DNA of 64,000 nt, taken from contig NZ_JAHUXH010000017.1 in the NCBI RefSeq assembly GCF_019219825.1, forward strand, positions 94,994 to 158,993, given 5' to 3'. Of the stretch, positions 8,665 to 16,170 are shown piece by piece. A program made the position numbers and the translations under genes. The stretch's first letter is position 1, and every line of letters begins with the position of its first letter. The stretch is from Streptomyces sp. TRM70350. GTDB lineage: Bacteria > Actinomycetota > Actinomycetes > Streptomycetales > Streptomycetaceae. The notes under the pieces were generated by a model. That model ran no database searches, was not told where the DNA came from, and saw only the letters and a list, made by a program, of their open reading frames with translations.

Positions 8665-9890
8665 AGCGAGGCCCTTTCTCGGCGTGCGAAAGCCCGGCTG
8701 CGCAGCAGCCGCACCGGGAGACTCTTGATCCCCCACGTGAAATTGGACGAGTTGAACTGGGCGGGCCCGGTCGGCTCGAAACCGTCCAGCGTGGCGAGCA
8801 TCTCGGTCAGCAGCGCACCGAGTTCGAAGCGGGCGAGACGGGCGCCCAGGCAGAGGTGGCGCCCGTGGCCGAAGGCGACGTGGCGGTTGGGACGCCGGTC
8901 GACCCGGAATTCGTGCGGGTCGGTGAACACGTCCTCGTCGCGGTTGGCGGAGACGTTCCACAGCGTGACCCGGTCCCCGGCGGCGATGCGCGTGCCGGCG
9001 ATCTCGGTGTCGCGCACCGCGGTGCGCAGGGCGTGCACCCCGGGCGTCGTCCAGCGCAGGATCTCTTCGACGGCCGGCGCGATGCCGGCGGGGCCGAGAT
9101 CGCGCAGCAGCTCCCACTGCTCCGGCAGCGCGGCGAACATGTGCACCGCCCCGGCGGCGGAGTAGCGGGTGGTCTCGTTGGCGCCGGACAGCACCCCGTT
9201 GCAGTTGAAGACGATCTCCTCGTCGCTCAAGGGGCGTTCGGTGCCGTCCCCCTCGTCGACCAGGGTGTCGTACGCGATGTGACTGACCAGGTCGTCGCCG
9301 GGGCGGGCCCGGCGCTCCCCGAGCAGCTCGATGAAGTAGAGGAAGATCTCCGAGTGCGCGTTGCTGCGCACGGTCTCGTCGGGGGAGTCGAACGCGTCGG
9401 TGGTCAGCGCCCCGATCCACGCCCAGTCGGCGCGCGGGATGCCCATCATGGCGCAGACCACCCGGTTGGGCAGCTGCTTGGCGAGGTCGATGAAGTCCAG
9501 CTCGTCGAGCTGGGCGGCCTCGGCCACCAGTTCGCCGACCACCTTCTCGACGAGGGCCTCCAGGCGGGGCATCTGCTGCGGCCCGAACGCCTGGTACAGC
9601 GCCCGCTTGAGCCGGGTGTGCTGCGGGGCGTCGGAGACGATCAGCATCCGCTGGCTGACGGCCGCGACCGCCGCCGGGTCACTGCCGAGCCGCATGCCCC
9701 GCGCCGAGCTGAACGTGTCGCTGTCGGCGTACACGGCCATGATGTCGCGGTGCTTGCTCAGCACCCAGAAACCGTCGTCGCCACCGGGCTCGGGGTGCCA
9801 GTACACCGGCGCGTGGGCGCGCAGCCAGCTGAACGCGGACCAGAAGTCGTTGCGGGCGAAGGGCGCCGGGTCGAGCAGGTCGATCCGCAT
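8661..9890 (-). CDS. Cytochrome P450, probable PCP-bound amino acid beta-hydroxylase
   Basis: 409-residue soluble bacterial P450. The heme loop FGHGRHLCLGARLAR places the axial Cys near residue 347. The I-helix SGANETTR has the acid/Thr oxygen-activation pair, and EEILRW supplies the ExxR motif. The start is the ATG at 9890, one base after the MbtH stop; longer upstream extensions of the frame overlap the MbtH and thioesterase genes and are not real. Its stop overlaps the NRPS start. P450s encoded beside an A-PCP protein, an MbtH protein and a thioesterase hydroxylate the beta carbon of a PCP-bound amino acid, as in quinomycin, nikkomycin and novobiocin pathways. Tryptophan or halotryptophan is the inferred substrate here because a tryptophan halogenase is present. 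Confidence 0.9.
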   Translation of the reverse strand: MRIDLLDPAPFARNDFWSAFSWLRAHAPVYWHPEPGGDDGFWVLSKHRDIMAVYADSDTFSSARGMRLGSDPAAVAAVSQRMLIVSDAPQHTRLKRALYQAFGPQQMPRLEALVEKVVGELVAEAAQLDELDFIDLAKQLPNRVVCAMMGIPRADWAWIGALTTDAFDSPDETVRSNAHSEIFLYFIELLGERRARPGDDLVSHIAYDTLVDEGDGTERPLSDEEIVFNCNGVLSGANETTRYSAAGAVHMFAALPEQWELLRDLGPAGIAPAVEEILRWTTPGVHALRTAVRDTEIAGTRIAAGDRVTLWNVSANRDEDVFTDPHEFRVDRRPNRHVAFGHGRHLCLGARLARFELGALLTEMLATLDGFEPTGPAQFNSSNFTWGIKSLPVRLLRSRAFARRERASL

Positions 9891-9891
9891 C

Positions 9892-10098
9892 TCAGCTGCC
9901 CCCGCCCCGCGGTGCGGTGGCCGTGGCGCGCACGCTGCGGGGGCGCGTGTCGCTCCAGCGGGCGTCCACGTGGGCGACGCACTCGTCCTCGGTGCCGCTG
10001 AACCCGTCCGGCGTCCAGCCGTCGGGCAGCTCGCGTGCCACGGGATACAGCGCGTACTGCTCCTCGTGGTTGACGAGGACCTGATAAATGGTGGGCAC
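9892..10098 (-). CDS. MbtH-family NRPS accessory protein
   Basis: 68-residue MbtH-like protein, a small partner that binds and activates adenylation domains. The family pattern is clear: NHEEQYALYP (NxExQxSLWP), PDGW, GFSGTEDECVAHV and a final WSDTRPRS. The ATG at 10098 and stop at 9892 leave a single base before the P450 start, so the two are co-transcribed. It probably serves the stand-alone A-PCP protein and perhaps other A domains of the left cluster. The last ~12 residues are a variable tail. Confidence 0.95.
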   Translation of the reverse strand: MPTIYQVLVNHEEQYALYPVARELPDGWTPDGFSGTEDECVAHVDARWSDTRPRSVRATATAPRGGGS

Positions 10099-10180
10099 GA
10101 CGTCCTCCGGGCTCGGTCATGGTGGGCTTGTGGCTCGGGCACACGGTTCTCGGGCAGGGGCGGATGTACGGGTCTCGCTC

Positions 10181-10230
10181 GTGACCTGACGTGACCTGAC
10201 GTGACCTGACGTGACGTGATGTGACGTGAT
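10181..10230. repeat. 10-bp tandem repeats between thioesterase and MbtH genes
   Basis: Five head-to-tail 10-bp units: three copies of GTGACCTGAC (10181-10210), then two of GTGACGTGAT (10211-10230). The array touches the thioesterase stop codon at 10232 and fills much of the 133-bp gap before the MbtH gene. Nothing else is seen in that gap. Confidence 0.93.
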
Positions 10231-10231
10231 G

Positions 10232-10981
10232 TCAGGTGGCCTCGGCCTGCGCCGCGGCGGCGTGCCGCAGCAGCACGGTCAGGTGCTCGAGGAGTGCCTG
10301 CGGGCGGCGCAGCACGGCGTGATGGCCGCCCTGGACGCGGTGGACGCGGAAGGCCGCGGTGGTGACCGCTGCCCATCCGGCCAGGTCCTCCTCGCTGACG
10401 GTGTCGTCGCCCGCGGCCCGCCAGGCGTGCACGGGCACGGACAGGGCGGTGGCGGGGGAGTGGGTGTAACTGAGCGACAGCACCGCGTCCTTGCGGAGCA
10501 TCGCGACCATCAGCGCGCGGGTGTCCTCGTCGAGGAAGGCGGGGTCGAGCCCGGCGGTGTCGAACAACTTGTCCAACTCGTCGTCGTCCTCGACGATGCC
10601 CCGCCCGGCGCCGTCCCAGTGGCCGGGGGCCCGGCAGGCGCTGACCACCAGCGCGGCGGGCCGCACCCGGCGGGCGACCTCGTAGCCGAGCAGCCCGCCG
10701 AAGCTGTGGCCGAAGACGACCAGGGGGCGTCCGCCGGCGACGACCGGCCGCAGCTCGTCGGCGATCGCCTCGACGGCCTCGCCGAACGTCCGCGGCATCG
10801 GCTCGCGCCAGCGGTTCTCGCGGCCCGGCAGCTGCGCGCCGTAGACCTGCCCGACTCCGGCGAGGGCCGGCGTCCAGGCGCGGAACTGCTGGCAGCCCGC
10901 GCCGGCGGGCGGCAGGCACAGCAGCGCCGGGAGCGCGGCGTCGTCCGGGCCGGACGGCCAGGTGGAGAGCCAGCGGCCCAT
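10232..10981 (-). CDS. Type II thioesterase (alpha/beta hydrolase)
   Basis: 249-residue stand-alone thioesterase. It opens with LLCLPPAGAGCQQFRAW, as in type II thioesterases. The nucleophile elbow GHSFGGLLGYEVAR (Ser near residue 92) and the late GGHHAVL (catalytic His) are present, with Asp candidates near AAGDDTV. Such enzymes hydrolyse misprimed carrier proteins, or in beta-hydroxytryptophan cassettes release the hydroxylated amino acid from its A-PCP protein. Its position directly after the A-PCP gene (4-bp gap) and before MbtH and P450 favours the releasing role. Which of the two it performs cannot be decided from sequence. Confidence 0.92.
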   Translation of the reverse strand: MGRWLSTWPSGPDDAALPALLCLPPAGAGCQQFRAWTPALAGVGQVYGAQLPGRENRWREPMPRTFGEAVEAIADELRPVVAGGRPLVVFGHSFGGLLGYEVARRVRPAALVVSACRAPGHWDGAGRGIVEDDDELDKLFDTAGLDPAFLDEDTRALMVAMLRKDAVLSLSYTHSPATALSVPVHAWRAAGDDTVSEEDLAGWAAVTTAAFRVHRVQGGHHAVLRRPQALLEHLTVLLRHAAAAQAEAT

Positions 10982-10985
10982 GGCG

Positions 10986-12836
10986 TCAGGCCCCCTCGGC
11001 GGCGAGGACGGGTCCGGCCGTTGTGGGTGTGGTGAGGGCGGGTCCGGCGGCCCCGGATCCGGTGGCGAGCCGGTCCAGTTCGGCGGCGACGTCCGCGACG
11101 GTGGGAGCGGCGAGCAGCTTGCCGAGGGTGACCTGCAGCCCGGTGACCCGGCGGAGGTCCGCCACGACCCGGGCGGCGGCCAGGGAGTGTCCGCCCAGCT
11201 CGAAGAAGTCGGCGTCCGGCCCGGGGACCTCGCACTCCAGCACCTCGGCCCAGACCGTCATCACCTGGCGTTCCCACGCCGTGGCGGCAACCGGCTCCTG
11301 CGCCTGCGCCGGTGCCGTGAACCCGGCGGCGAGCGCCGCACGGTCGGCCTTGCCGGTGCCCAGGGTGGGGATGCGGTCCACCACCCGCACCGCGGCGGGC
11401 ACCGCCGCCTGCGGCAGGAGCGCGGCGCAGTGCGCGGCGACCTCGGCGGCCAGCCGCTCGGGCGCACCGGCGTCCGGAGCGGCGACGACCGCGAGGCCCA
11501 GCGACTGGCCCGAGGTGAGCGGGCAGCAGGCCGCGGCGACCACGCCGGGCACCTCGGCGGCGATCCGTTCCACCTCGCCCAGTTCCACGCGGTGGCCCCG
11601 CACCTTCACCTGGTCGTCGCGCCGCCCCCGGTACTCCAGCTCGCCGCTCACCAGCCGGACCACCACGTCCCCGGTGCGGTACATCCGCGCCCCGCCGCCC
11701 TGGAACGGGTCGGGCAGGAACCGGGCGGCGGTCAGGCCCGCGCGGTTGCGGTAGCCGCGGGCCACGGCCGGCCCGCCGAGGTAGAGCTCGCCCTCGGTCC
11801 CGGCGGGCACCGGGTGCAGGTCGTCGTCCAGGACGTACGCCCGGTAGTCGGGCAGCGGCCGTCCGATGCTGCTCACGTCGTCCCCCCGCTCACTGTCGGC
11901 CCAGGTCGCCGCGATCGTGGCCTCCGTCGGTCCGTACACGTTCAGCAGCCGCCGGCCCCGGGCGTAGCGCGCGGCGAGCGCCGCCGGACAGGTCTCGCCG
12001 GCCACGACGACCACCTCCGCCTCGTCGAGCGCGCCGCCGTGGGCGGCCAGCAGCGACGGGGTCAGGGAGGCGGTGCGCAGCCCGGCGGGCAGCGGCTCCC
12101 GGCCCTGTGCGTCGGCGCGGCGCAGTCCGTCCAGGGACAGGTCCACCAGGGCGACGCCCTGACCGTGGACGAGGTAGAGCAGCGTGCACCACAGCCAGCC
12201 GTCGAAGGCCGGCGAGACGGCGTTGAGGCCGAGACCGCCGGACGGCAGCCCCACTCCGGCGAGCGCGCCGAGGAAGGTGTCCAGGCCGCGGTAGGTGACC
12301 TCGACGCCCTTGGGGCGGCCCGTGGTGCCGGACGTGTAGATCACGTACGCGCACGTGTCGGGCGCGGGGACGGTCACGGCGAGCTCTTCGCGGGCGGCGC
12401 CGGCCGGGGTGACCGTACGGATGCCCGTGAGGTCGAGCCCCTCGGGGACGTCCGCGGCCACCAGCAGGGTGGCCTGGGCGTCGAGCAGGACCGAGGCGAG
12501 CCGCTCCACCGGATGGTCCGGGTCGAGGGGCACGGCCGTTGCGCCGAGGCTCCACACCGCGAGGAGCGCGGGCACGCTCTCGCGGGAACGGCCGAGGAGC
12601 AGTCCGACGGCGCGCTCGGGTCCAGCGCCGGCCGCGGCGAGCGCCGCCGCGGTGGCGGCGGTGCGCGCGGTGAGGTCCGCGTAGGTCAGGGTGCCGTCCT
12701 CGGCGCTGACGGCGGGCGCGTCCGGCTGCTCACGGGTCCAGCGCGCCAGCGCGGCGAACAGCGGGGGAGCAGCTCCCGCCGACGGCCCGTGCGCGGGCCG
12801 CGGGGCCGGTACGGAACCGGCGTGCTGGGCCGTCAT
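10986..12836 (-). CDS. Stand-alone A-PCP didomain (amino acid loading)
   Basis: 616-residue adenylation-peptidyl carrier protein with no condensation domain. A-domain motifs are AYVIYTSGTTGRPKG, NVYGPTEATIAATW, GELYLGG, YRTGDVV and the A10 Lys in LGTGKADR. The carrier Ser is near residue 549 in FFELGGHSLAAAR. The pocket residues I read are D-G-W-S-V-A-V-I-A-K: Asp is kept, so an alpha-amino acid is loaded, and the large aromatic positions would suit an aromatic residue, though I cannot match the code to a known one. The ATG at 12836 overlaps the aldehyde dehydrogenase stop (ATGA). With MbtH, P450 and thioesterase downstream it forms the cassette that tethers an amino acid for beta-hydroxylation, probably tryptophan or its halogenated form. 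Confidence 0.9.
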   Translation of the reverse strand: MTAQHAGSVPAPRPAHGPSAGAAPPLFAALARWTREQPDAPAVSAEDGTLTYADLTARTAATAAALAAAGAGPERAVGLLLGRSRESVPALLAVWSLGATAVPLDPDHPVERLASVLLDAQATLLVAADVPEGLDLTGIRTVTPAGAAREELAVTVPAPDTCAYVIYTSGTTGRPKGVEVTYRGLDTFLGALAGVGLPSGGLGLNAVSPAFDGWLWCTLLYLVHGQGVALVDLSLDGLRRADAQGREPLPAGLRTASLTPSLLAAHGGALDEAEVVVVAGETCPAALAARYARGRRLLNVYGPTEATIAATWADSERGDDVSSIGRPLPDYRAYVLDDDLHPVPAGTEGELYLGGPAVARGYRNRAGLTAARFLPDPFQGGGARMYRTGDVVVRLVSGELEYRGRRDDQVKVRGHRVELGEVERIAAEVPGVVAAACCPLTSGQSLGLAVVAAPDAGAPERLAAEVAAHCAALLPQAAVPAAVRVVDRIPTLGTGKADRAALAAGFTAPAQAQEPVAATAWERQVMTVWAEVLECEVPGPDADFFELGGHSLAAARVVADLRRVTGLQVTLGKLLAAPTVADVAAELDRLATGSGAAGPALTTPTTAGPVLAAEGA

Positions 12837-14449
12837 CCGTCGTTCCTCTCCTCGTCGGGGACAGCGGTGGGTGCGACCGTCGCGGCCGCCGGGGGTGTCG
12901 TGGCCGGCGCGGTGGCGCGCAGGCGCGGGCCGACCACGGGCCCGCCGTTCCCCCCGCGTTGCGGCAGCTGCATCGACTTGGTCTCCAGGAAGGCCTCCAG
13001 CCCGGCGGTCCCGCACTCCCGGCCGATGCCGGACTGCTTGAAACCGCCGAACGGCGCCGCCGGGTTGAACGACCCGCCGTTGACGTCGACCAGGCCGGTA
13101 CGGAACCGGCGTGCGACGCGCTCGGCCCGGTCGTCGTCGCCGGACCAGACCGCGCCGTGCAGCCCGTACCGGGTGCCGTTGACGATCCGGACCGCCTCGT
13201 CCTCGTCGTCGTACGGGATGACGCACAGCACCGGCCCGAAGATCTCCTCCTGGCCGATCGTCGTCAGCGGGTCGACGTCGGCGAAGACGGTGGGCCGGAC
13301 GTAGTAGCCGGTGGTGAGGCCGGCGGGACGGCCGGCGCCGCCGTGCACCAGGCGGGCGCCGCCCTCGGACGCGCCCCGCACGATGTAGTCGGTGACCCGG
13401 GCGTGAGCGGCGGCCGACACCAGCGGGCCGAGGTCGGTCGCGGGATCGCGGGGATCGCCCGTGACGTACCCGTCCATGATCCGTCCGGCCAGTTCGACCG
13501 CCTCGTCCTGGCGGTCCCGGGGCACCAGCAGCCGACTCCACTGCAGACATGTCTGGCCCGTGTTGAACAGGACCTGGTCGACGGTGGCGCCCACCGCTGC
13601 CCGCAGATCGGCGTCGGGCAGGACCAGGGAGGCGTTCTTGCCGCCGAGTTCCAGGTGGACCCGCTTGACGCCGTCGGCGCCCAGGGCCGCGACCCGGCGC
13701 CCGGCACGGGTGGAGCCGGTCAGCGACACCACGTCGACCAGTGGGTGGGTGACGAGGGCGGTGCCGACGGTGTCACCGGTGCCGACGACCATGTTGGCCA
13801 CGCCGGGCGGCAGATCGGCCTCGGCGAAGACCTCGGCGAGGAGCCGGGCGTGCAGCGGCGTCAGTTCGCTGGGCTTGTGCACGACGGTGCAGCCGGCCGC
13901 GAGCGCGGGCAGCAGCTTCTGCACCGTCAGCAGCAGCGGCACGTTCCACGGCGTGATGCACGCGGCGACACCGGCGGCCTCACGCACCACCAGGGAGTGG
14001 CCGACCCGCTCCTCGAACCCGTAGGACGTGGCGGTCTCCACGCAGTGCGCCGCCATGCCGATCGCCAGGCCGACATGGGTCTGCAGCGCCATCCGGGACG
14101 GCGCCCCGACCTCGGCCGTGATGATCCCGGCGAACCGCGTGGCGTTGCGCTCCAGCCCCTCGACCACCCGCCGCAGCACAGCCGCCCGCTCCCGGGCGGG
14201 GGCGGCGGACCAGCCGGGGAAGGCGGTGGCGGCTGCGCGTACGGCCAGGTCGGCGTCGCGGGCGGTCCCCGCGGGCACCGCGGCGAGCGGCGCTTCGGAA
14301 CTGGGGTCGGTGACCACCAGCCGGCGATCGGCGTCGGACGCCGTCCAGCGGCCCCCGATGAAGTGGTCGTCGTAGCGGGGCGGCACAGCGCCCGGGGACG
14401 GCTCGGCCGTCGGTACGGCGTAGCCCTGCGGCTCGGTCAGCACGGTCAC
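12833..14449 (-). CDS. NAD(P)-dependent aldehyde dehydrogenase
   Basis: 538-residue aldehyde dehydrogenase superfamily enzyme. It has the cofactor segment ACITPWNVPLLLTVQKLLPA, the general-base Glu in HLELGGKNASLV, and the catalytic Cys near residue 301 in NTGQTCLQWSR. EEIFGPVLCVIPYDDEDEAV and PFGGFKQSGIGRECG complete the fold. A ~40-residue Ala/Pro/Thr tail follows, which is not usual. The GTG start has GAGG seven bases upstream and lies 25 bp after the SARP stop; the end overlaps the A-PCP start. In this operon the likely substrate is an aryl aldehyde formed by retro-aldol cleavage of a beta-hydroxy amino acid, giving indole-3-carboxylic acid or a halogenated form. That substrate is inference. 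Confidence 0.92.
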   Translation of the reverse strand: MTVLTEPQGYAVPTAEPSPGAVPPRYDDHFIGGRWTASDADRRLVVTDPSSEAPLAAVPAGTARDADLAVRAAATAFPGWSAAPARERAAVLRRVVEGLERNATRFAGIITAEVGAPSRMALQTHVGLAIGMAAHCVETATSYGFEERVGHSLVVREAAGVAACITPWNVPLLLTVQKLLPALAAGCTVVHKPSELTPLHARLLAEVFAEADLPPGVANMVVGTGDTVGTALVTHPLVDVVSLTGSTRAGRRVAALGADGVKRVHLELGGKNASLVLPDADLRAAVGATVDQVLFNTGQTCLQWSRLLVPRDRQDEAVELAGRIMDGYVTGDPRDPATDLGPLVSAAAHARVTDYIVRGASEGGARLVHGGAGRPAGLTTGYYVRPTVFADVDPLTTIGQEEIFGPVLCVIPYDDEDEAVRIVNGTRYGLHGAVWSGDDDRAERVARRFRTGLVDVNGGSFNPAAPFGGFKQSGIGRECGTAGLEAFLETKSMQLPQRGGNGGPVVGPRLRATAPATTPPAAATVAPTAVPDEERNDG

Positions 14450-14474
14450 GGTGGTTCCTCACTGGGTCGCTCGG

Positions 14475-15887
14475 TCACGGGATGCGCGGAGGCGGGACGG
14501 GTCCCGGGGCCGGCCCGGGACGGGGGGCGACGGCCCGGGGGCCGACCGCCGGACCGGTGAGACGGGGCGCGGGACGGGTGTCGGCCCGGGCAGCGGCGAC
14601 GCGACTCGCGGCGTCCCCCGCGGCACGGACGGCGGCAGGCACTTCGGGTCGGACGCCGGGGCGGATCCCGGGCCGGGTGTCGGGGTGTGCCTGGGGTCGG
14701 GTGTCGGTGTGGGTGCGGGTTTGGGCTTCGGGTCGGGTGGGGGTTCGGGCTTGGGGAGGGGTGTTGGTCCGGTCTTCGGGGCGGAGGTTGGTGTGGGTCT
14801 CGGGTTGGGTTTCGGCGTGGTTGGCGGGCCGGGCGTCGGCGCGGATCTCGGGCCGGGTGTCCGTACGGGCGCCGGTACGAAGTTGGGGTCGGATGTCGGT
14901 GCGAACCTCGGGCACGGCATCGGGGCGGACGCCAGGCCGGACGTCGCCACGGATTGCGGGCCGGACGTCGGCGAGGACACCGGGCCGGGCGTCGGGCCGG
15001 GCGCGGCGTAAGGGGCGCGGGCGCAGTCCGGTGGAGGAACCGCCGGGTGCGGCTGGCGCCACGGCCGAACGCGCGGCGCGGGCTGTCGCGGACGGCAGGG
15101 CCGCGGGCAGGATCGCGTGCAGCAGCCGGTCGGTCTCCCGGGACGGCGCCACCGCGAGGTCCTCGCGCAGTCGGCGCGCGCACAGGTCGTACCAGCGGCG
15201 CACACAGGCGTGTTCGCCGCGCCTGCCGTGCGCCGTCATCAGCGCCCGGTACGTCTCCTCGTGGTGCCGGTCGATGCCGAGGGTGCTGCGGCAGACCTCG
15301 ATCAGCTCCGGAAAGTCCTCACGTTCGGCGGCGTCGGCGCGCAGCACCTCCAGCGCGCGCAGCGCCAGCGACCGCAGGTACTCGCGCTGCTCGACCACCC
15401 AGTCCGCGCTCTCGCCACGCAGAAACTCCCCGGTGTACAGCGCCACGGCGGACCGCAGCCGTTCGCGGGCGGCACCCCGGTCGCCCGCGCCGGCCGCCCG
15501 GAGCCCGGTGTGCACCAGCTCCCGGAAACGGTCCACGTCCGACCAGAGGTCGGCGACGTCCAGGACGTAGCCGAAGTCGCGGTAGGACAGCCGGATCCCC
15601 GACGCGCACGGGCTGTCGGGGTGCGCGTCCAGGACCCGGCGCAGCGCGTGCGCGGCCACCTTCAGCGAGCTGTCCCCGGCGGAACGGTCGGAGCCCGGCC
15701 ACAGCGCCTCGTACAGCCGCTCGCGGGTGAGGGTCTGACCGCGGTGGATCACCAGGAACTGGAACAGCCCGCGCGCCTTGCCGGCCCGCCAGCGCCGCAC
15801 CGGGGCGCCGTTCACGGTCAGTTCGAAGTCGCCGAAGAAGCGGATGCGCACCGCCTGCCGTGCGATTCCGGTCACCGCGGTCGTCAT
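14475..15887 (-). CDS. SARP-family activator with long Arg-Pro-rich tail
   Basis: Streptomyces antibiotic regulatory protein of 470 residues. The N-terminal winged-helix DNA-binding domain (about 10-105: RIRFFGDFELTVNG, GKARGLFQFLV, LTRERLYEALWPG) is followed by the bacterial transcriptional activator domain (about 110-265: DVDRFRELV, RALMTAHGRRGEHA). Typical small SARPs end there. This one continues for ~200 residues of low-complexity sequence in which R-P recurs every 6-10 residues amid Asp, Thr and Glu. Codon 293 (15009-15011) is TTA, needing the bldA tRNA, so translation is probably developmentally gated. The ATG at 15887 has GGGAGG seven bases upstream; the frame is open further upstream without a better start. 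It likely activates the downstream operon and perhaps the divergent halogenase. Confidence 0.88.
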   Translation of the reverse strand: MTTAVTGIARQAVRIRFFGDFELTVNGAPVRRWRAGKARGLFQFLVIHRGQTLTRERLYEALWPGSDRSAGDSSLKVAAHALRRVLDAHPDSPCASGIRLSYRDFGYVLDVADLWSDVDRFRELVHTGLRAAGAGDRGAARERLRSAVALYTGEFLRGESADWVVEQREYLRSLALRALEVLRADAAEREDFPELIEVCRSTLGIDRHHEETYRALMTAHGRRGEHACVRRWYDLCARRLREDLAVAPSRETDRLLHAILPAALPSATARAARSAVAPAAPGGSSTGLRPRPLRRARPDARPGVLADVRPAIRGDVRPGVRPDAVPEVRTDIRPQLRTGARTDTRPEIRADARPANHAETQPETHTNLRPEDRTNTPPQARTPTRPEAQTRTHTDTRPQAHPDTRPGIRPGVRPEVPAAVRAAGDAASRVAAARADTRPAPRLTGPAVGPRAVAPRPGPAPGPVPPPRIP

Positions 15888-15942
15888 CGCGTCCTCCCGG
15901 GGGCCGTCGTATGCCGTTCTGCCTGCGGCGAGTCTGTTCCCC

Positions 15943-16000
15943 GGCTCTACACGGGCCCTATACCGGCCGGATCCCGTTGCTGTAGGTCCGTCATAGAGCC
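15943..16000. promoter_or_regulatory. Divergent SARP/halogenase control region with inverted repeat
   Basis: The 283-bp gap between the divergent SARP and halogenase starts must hold both promoters. An exact 7-bp inverted pair GGCTCTA (15943-15949) and TAGAGCC (15994-16000) brackets a 44-bp segment that also contains the GGGCCC palindrome. No convincing -10/-35 pair was identified. An operator role is a guess. Confidence 0.3.
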
Positions 16001-16170
16001 GCTCCCCAGACTGAGTCTCCGATGGCCCGGGCCGCCGCCACCGGCGGTGCGCGGCCCCCGTCCGCCGGACAGGGGCCGGCCGCGGCCCGGGTCCGACCCG
16101 CCGCACGTCGCCCTTTCTCCAGCTCCCGGCTTCCGGCCGTGACTCCCGACTCCGAAATGAGGGCTGCTCC

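Noticed and set aside
4015..9165. A 1716-codon plus-strand open frame over the A-PCP-Cy-MT and P450 genes
   Set aside because: Low-complexity shadow of high-GC coding on the other strand; no motif, no ribosome-binding site.
10181..10230. CRISPR-like array
   Set aside because: The 10-bp units are contiguous with no spacers, and no cas genes are present anywhere in the window.
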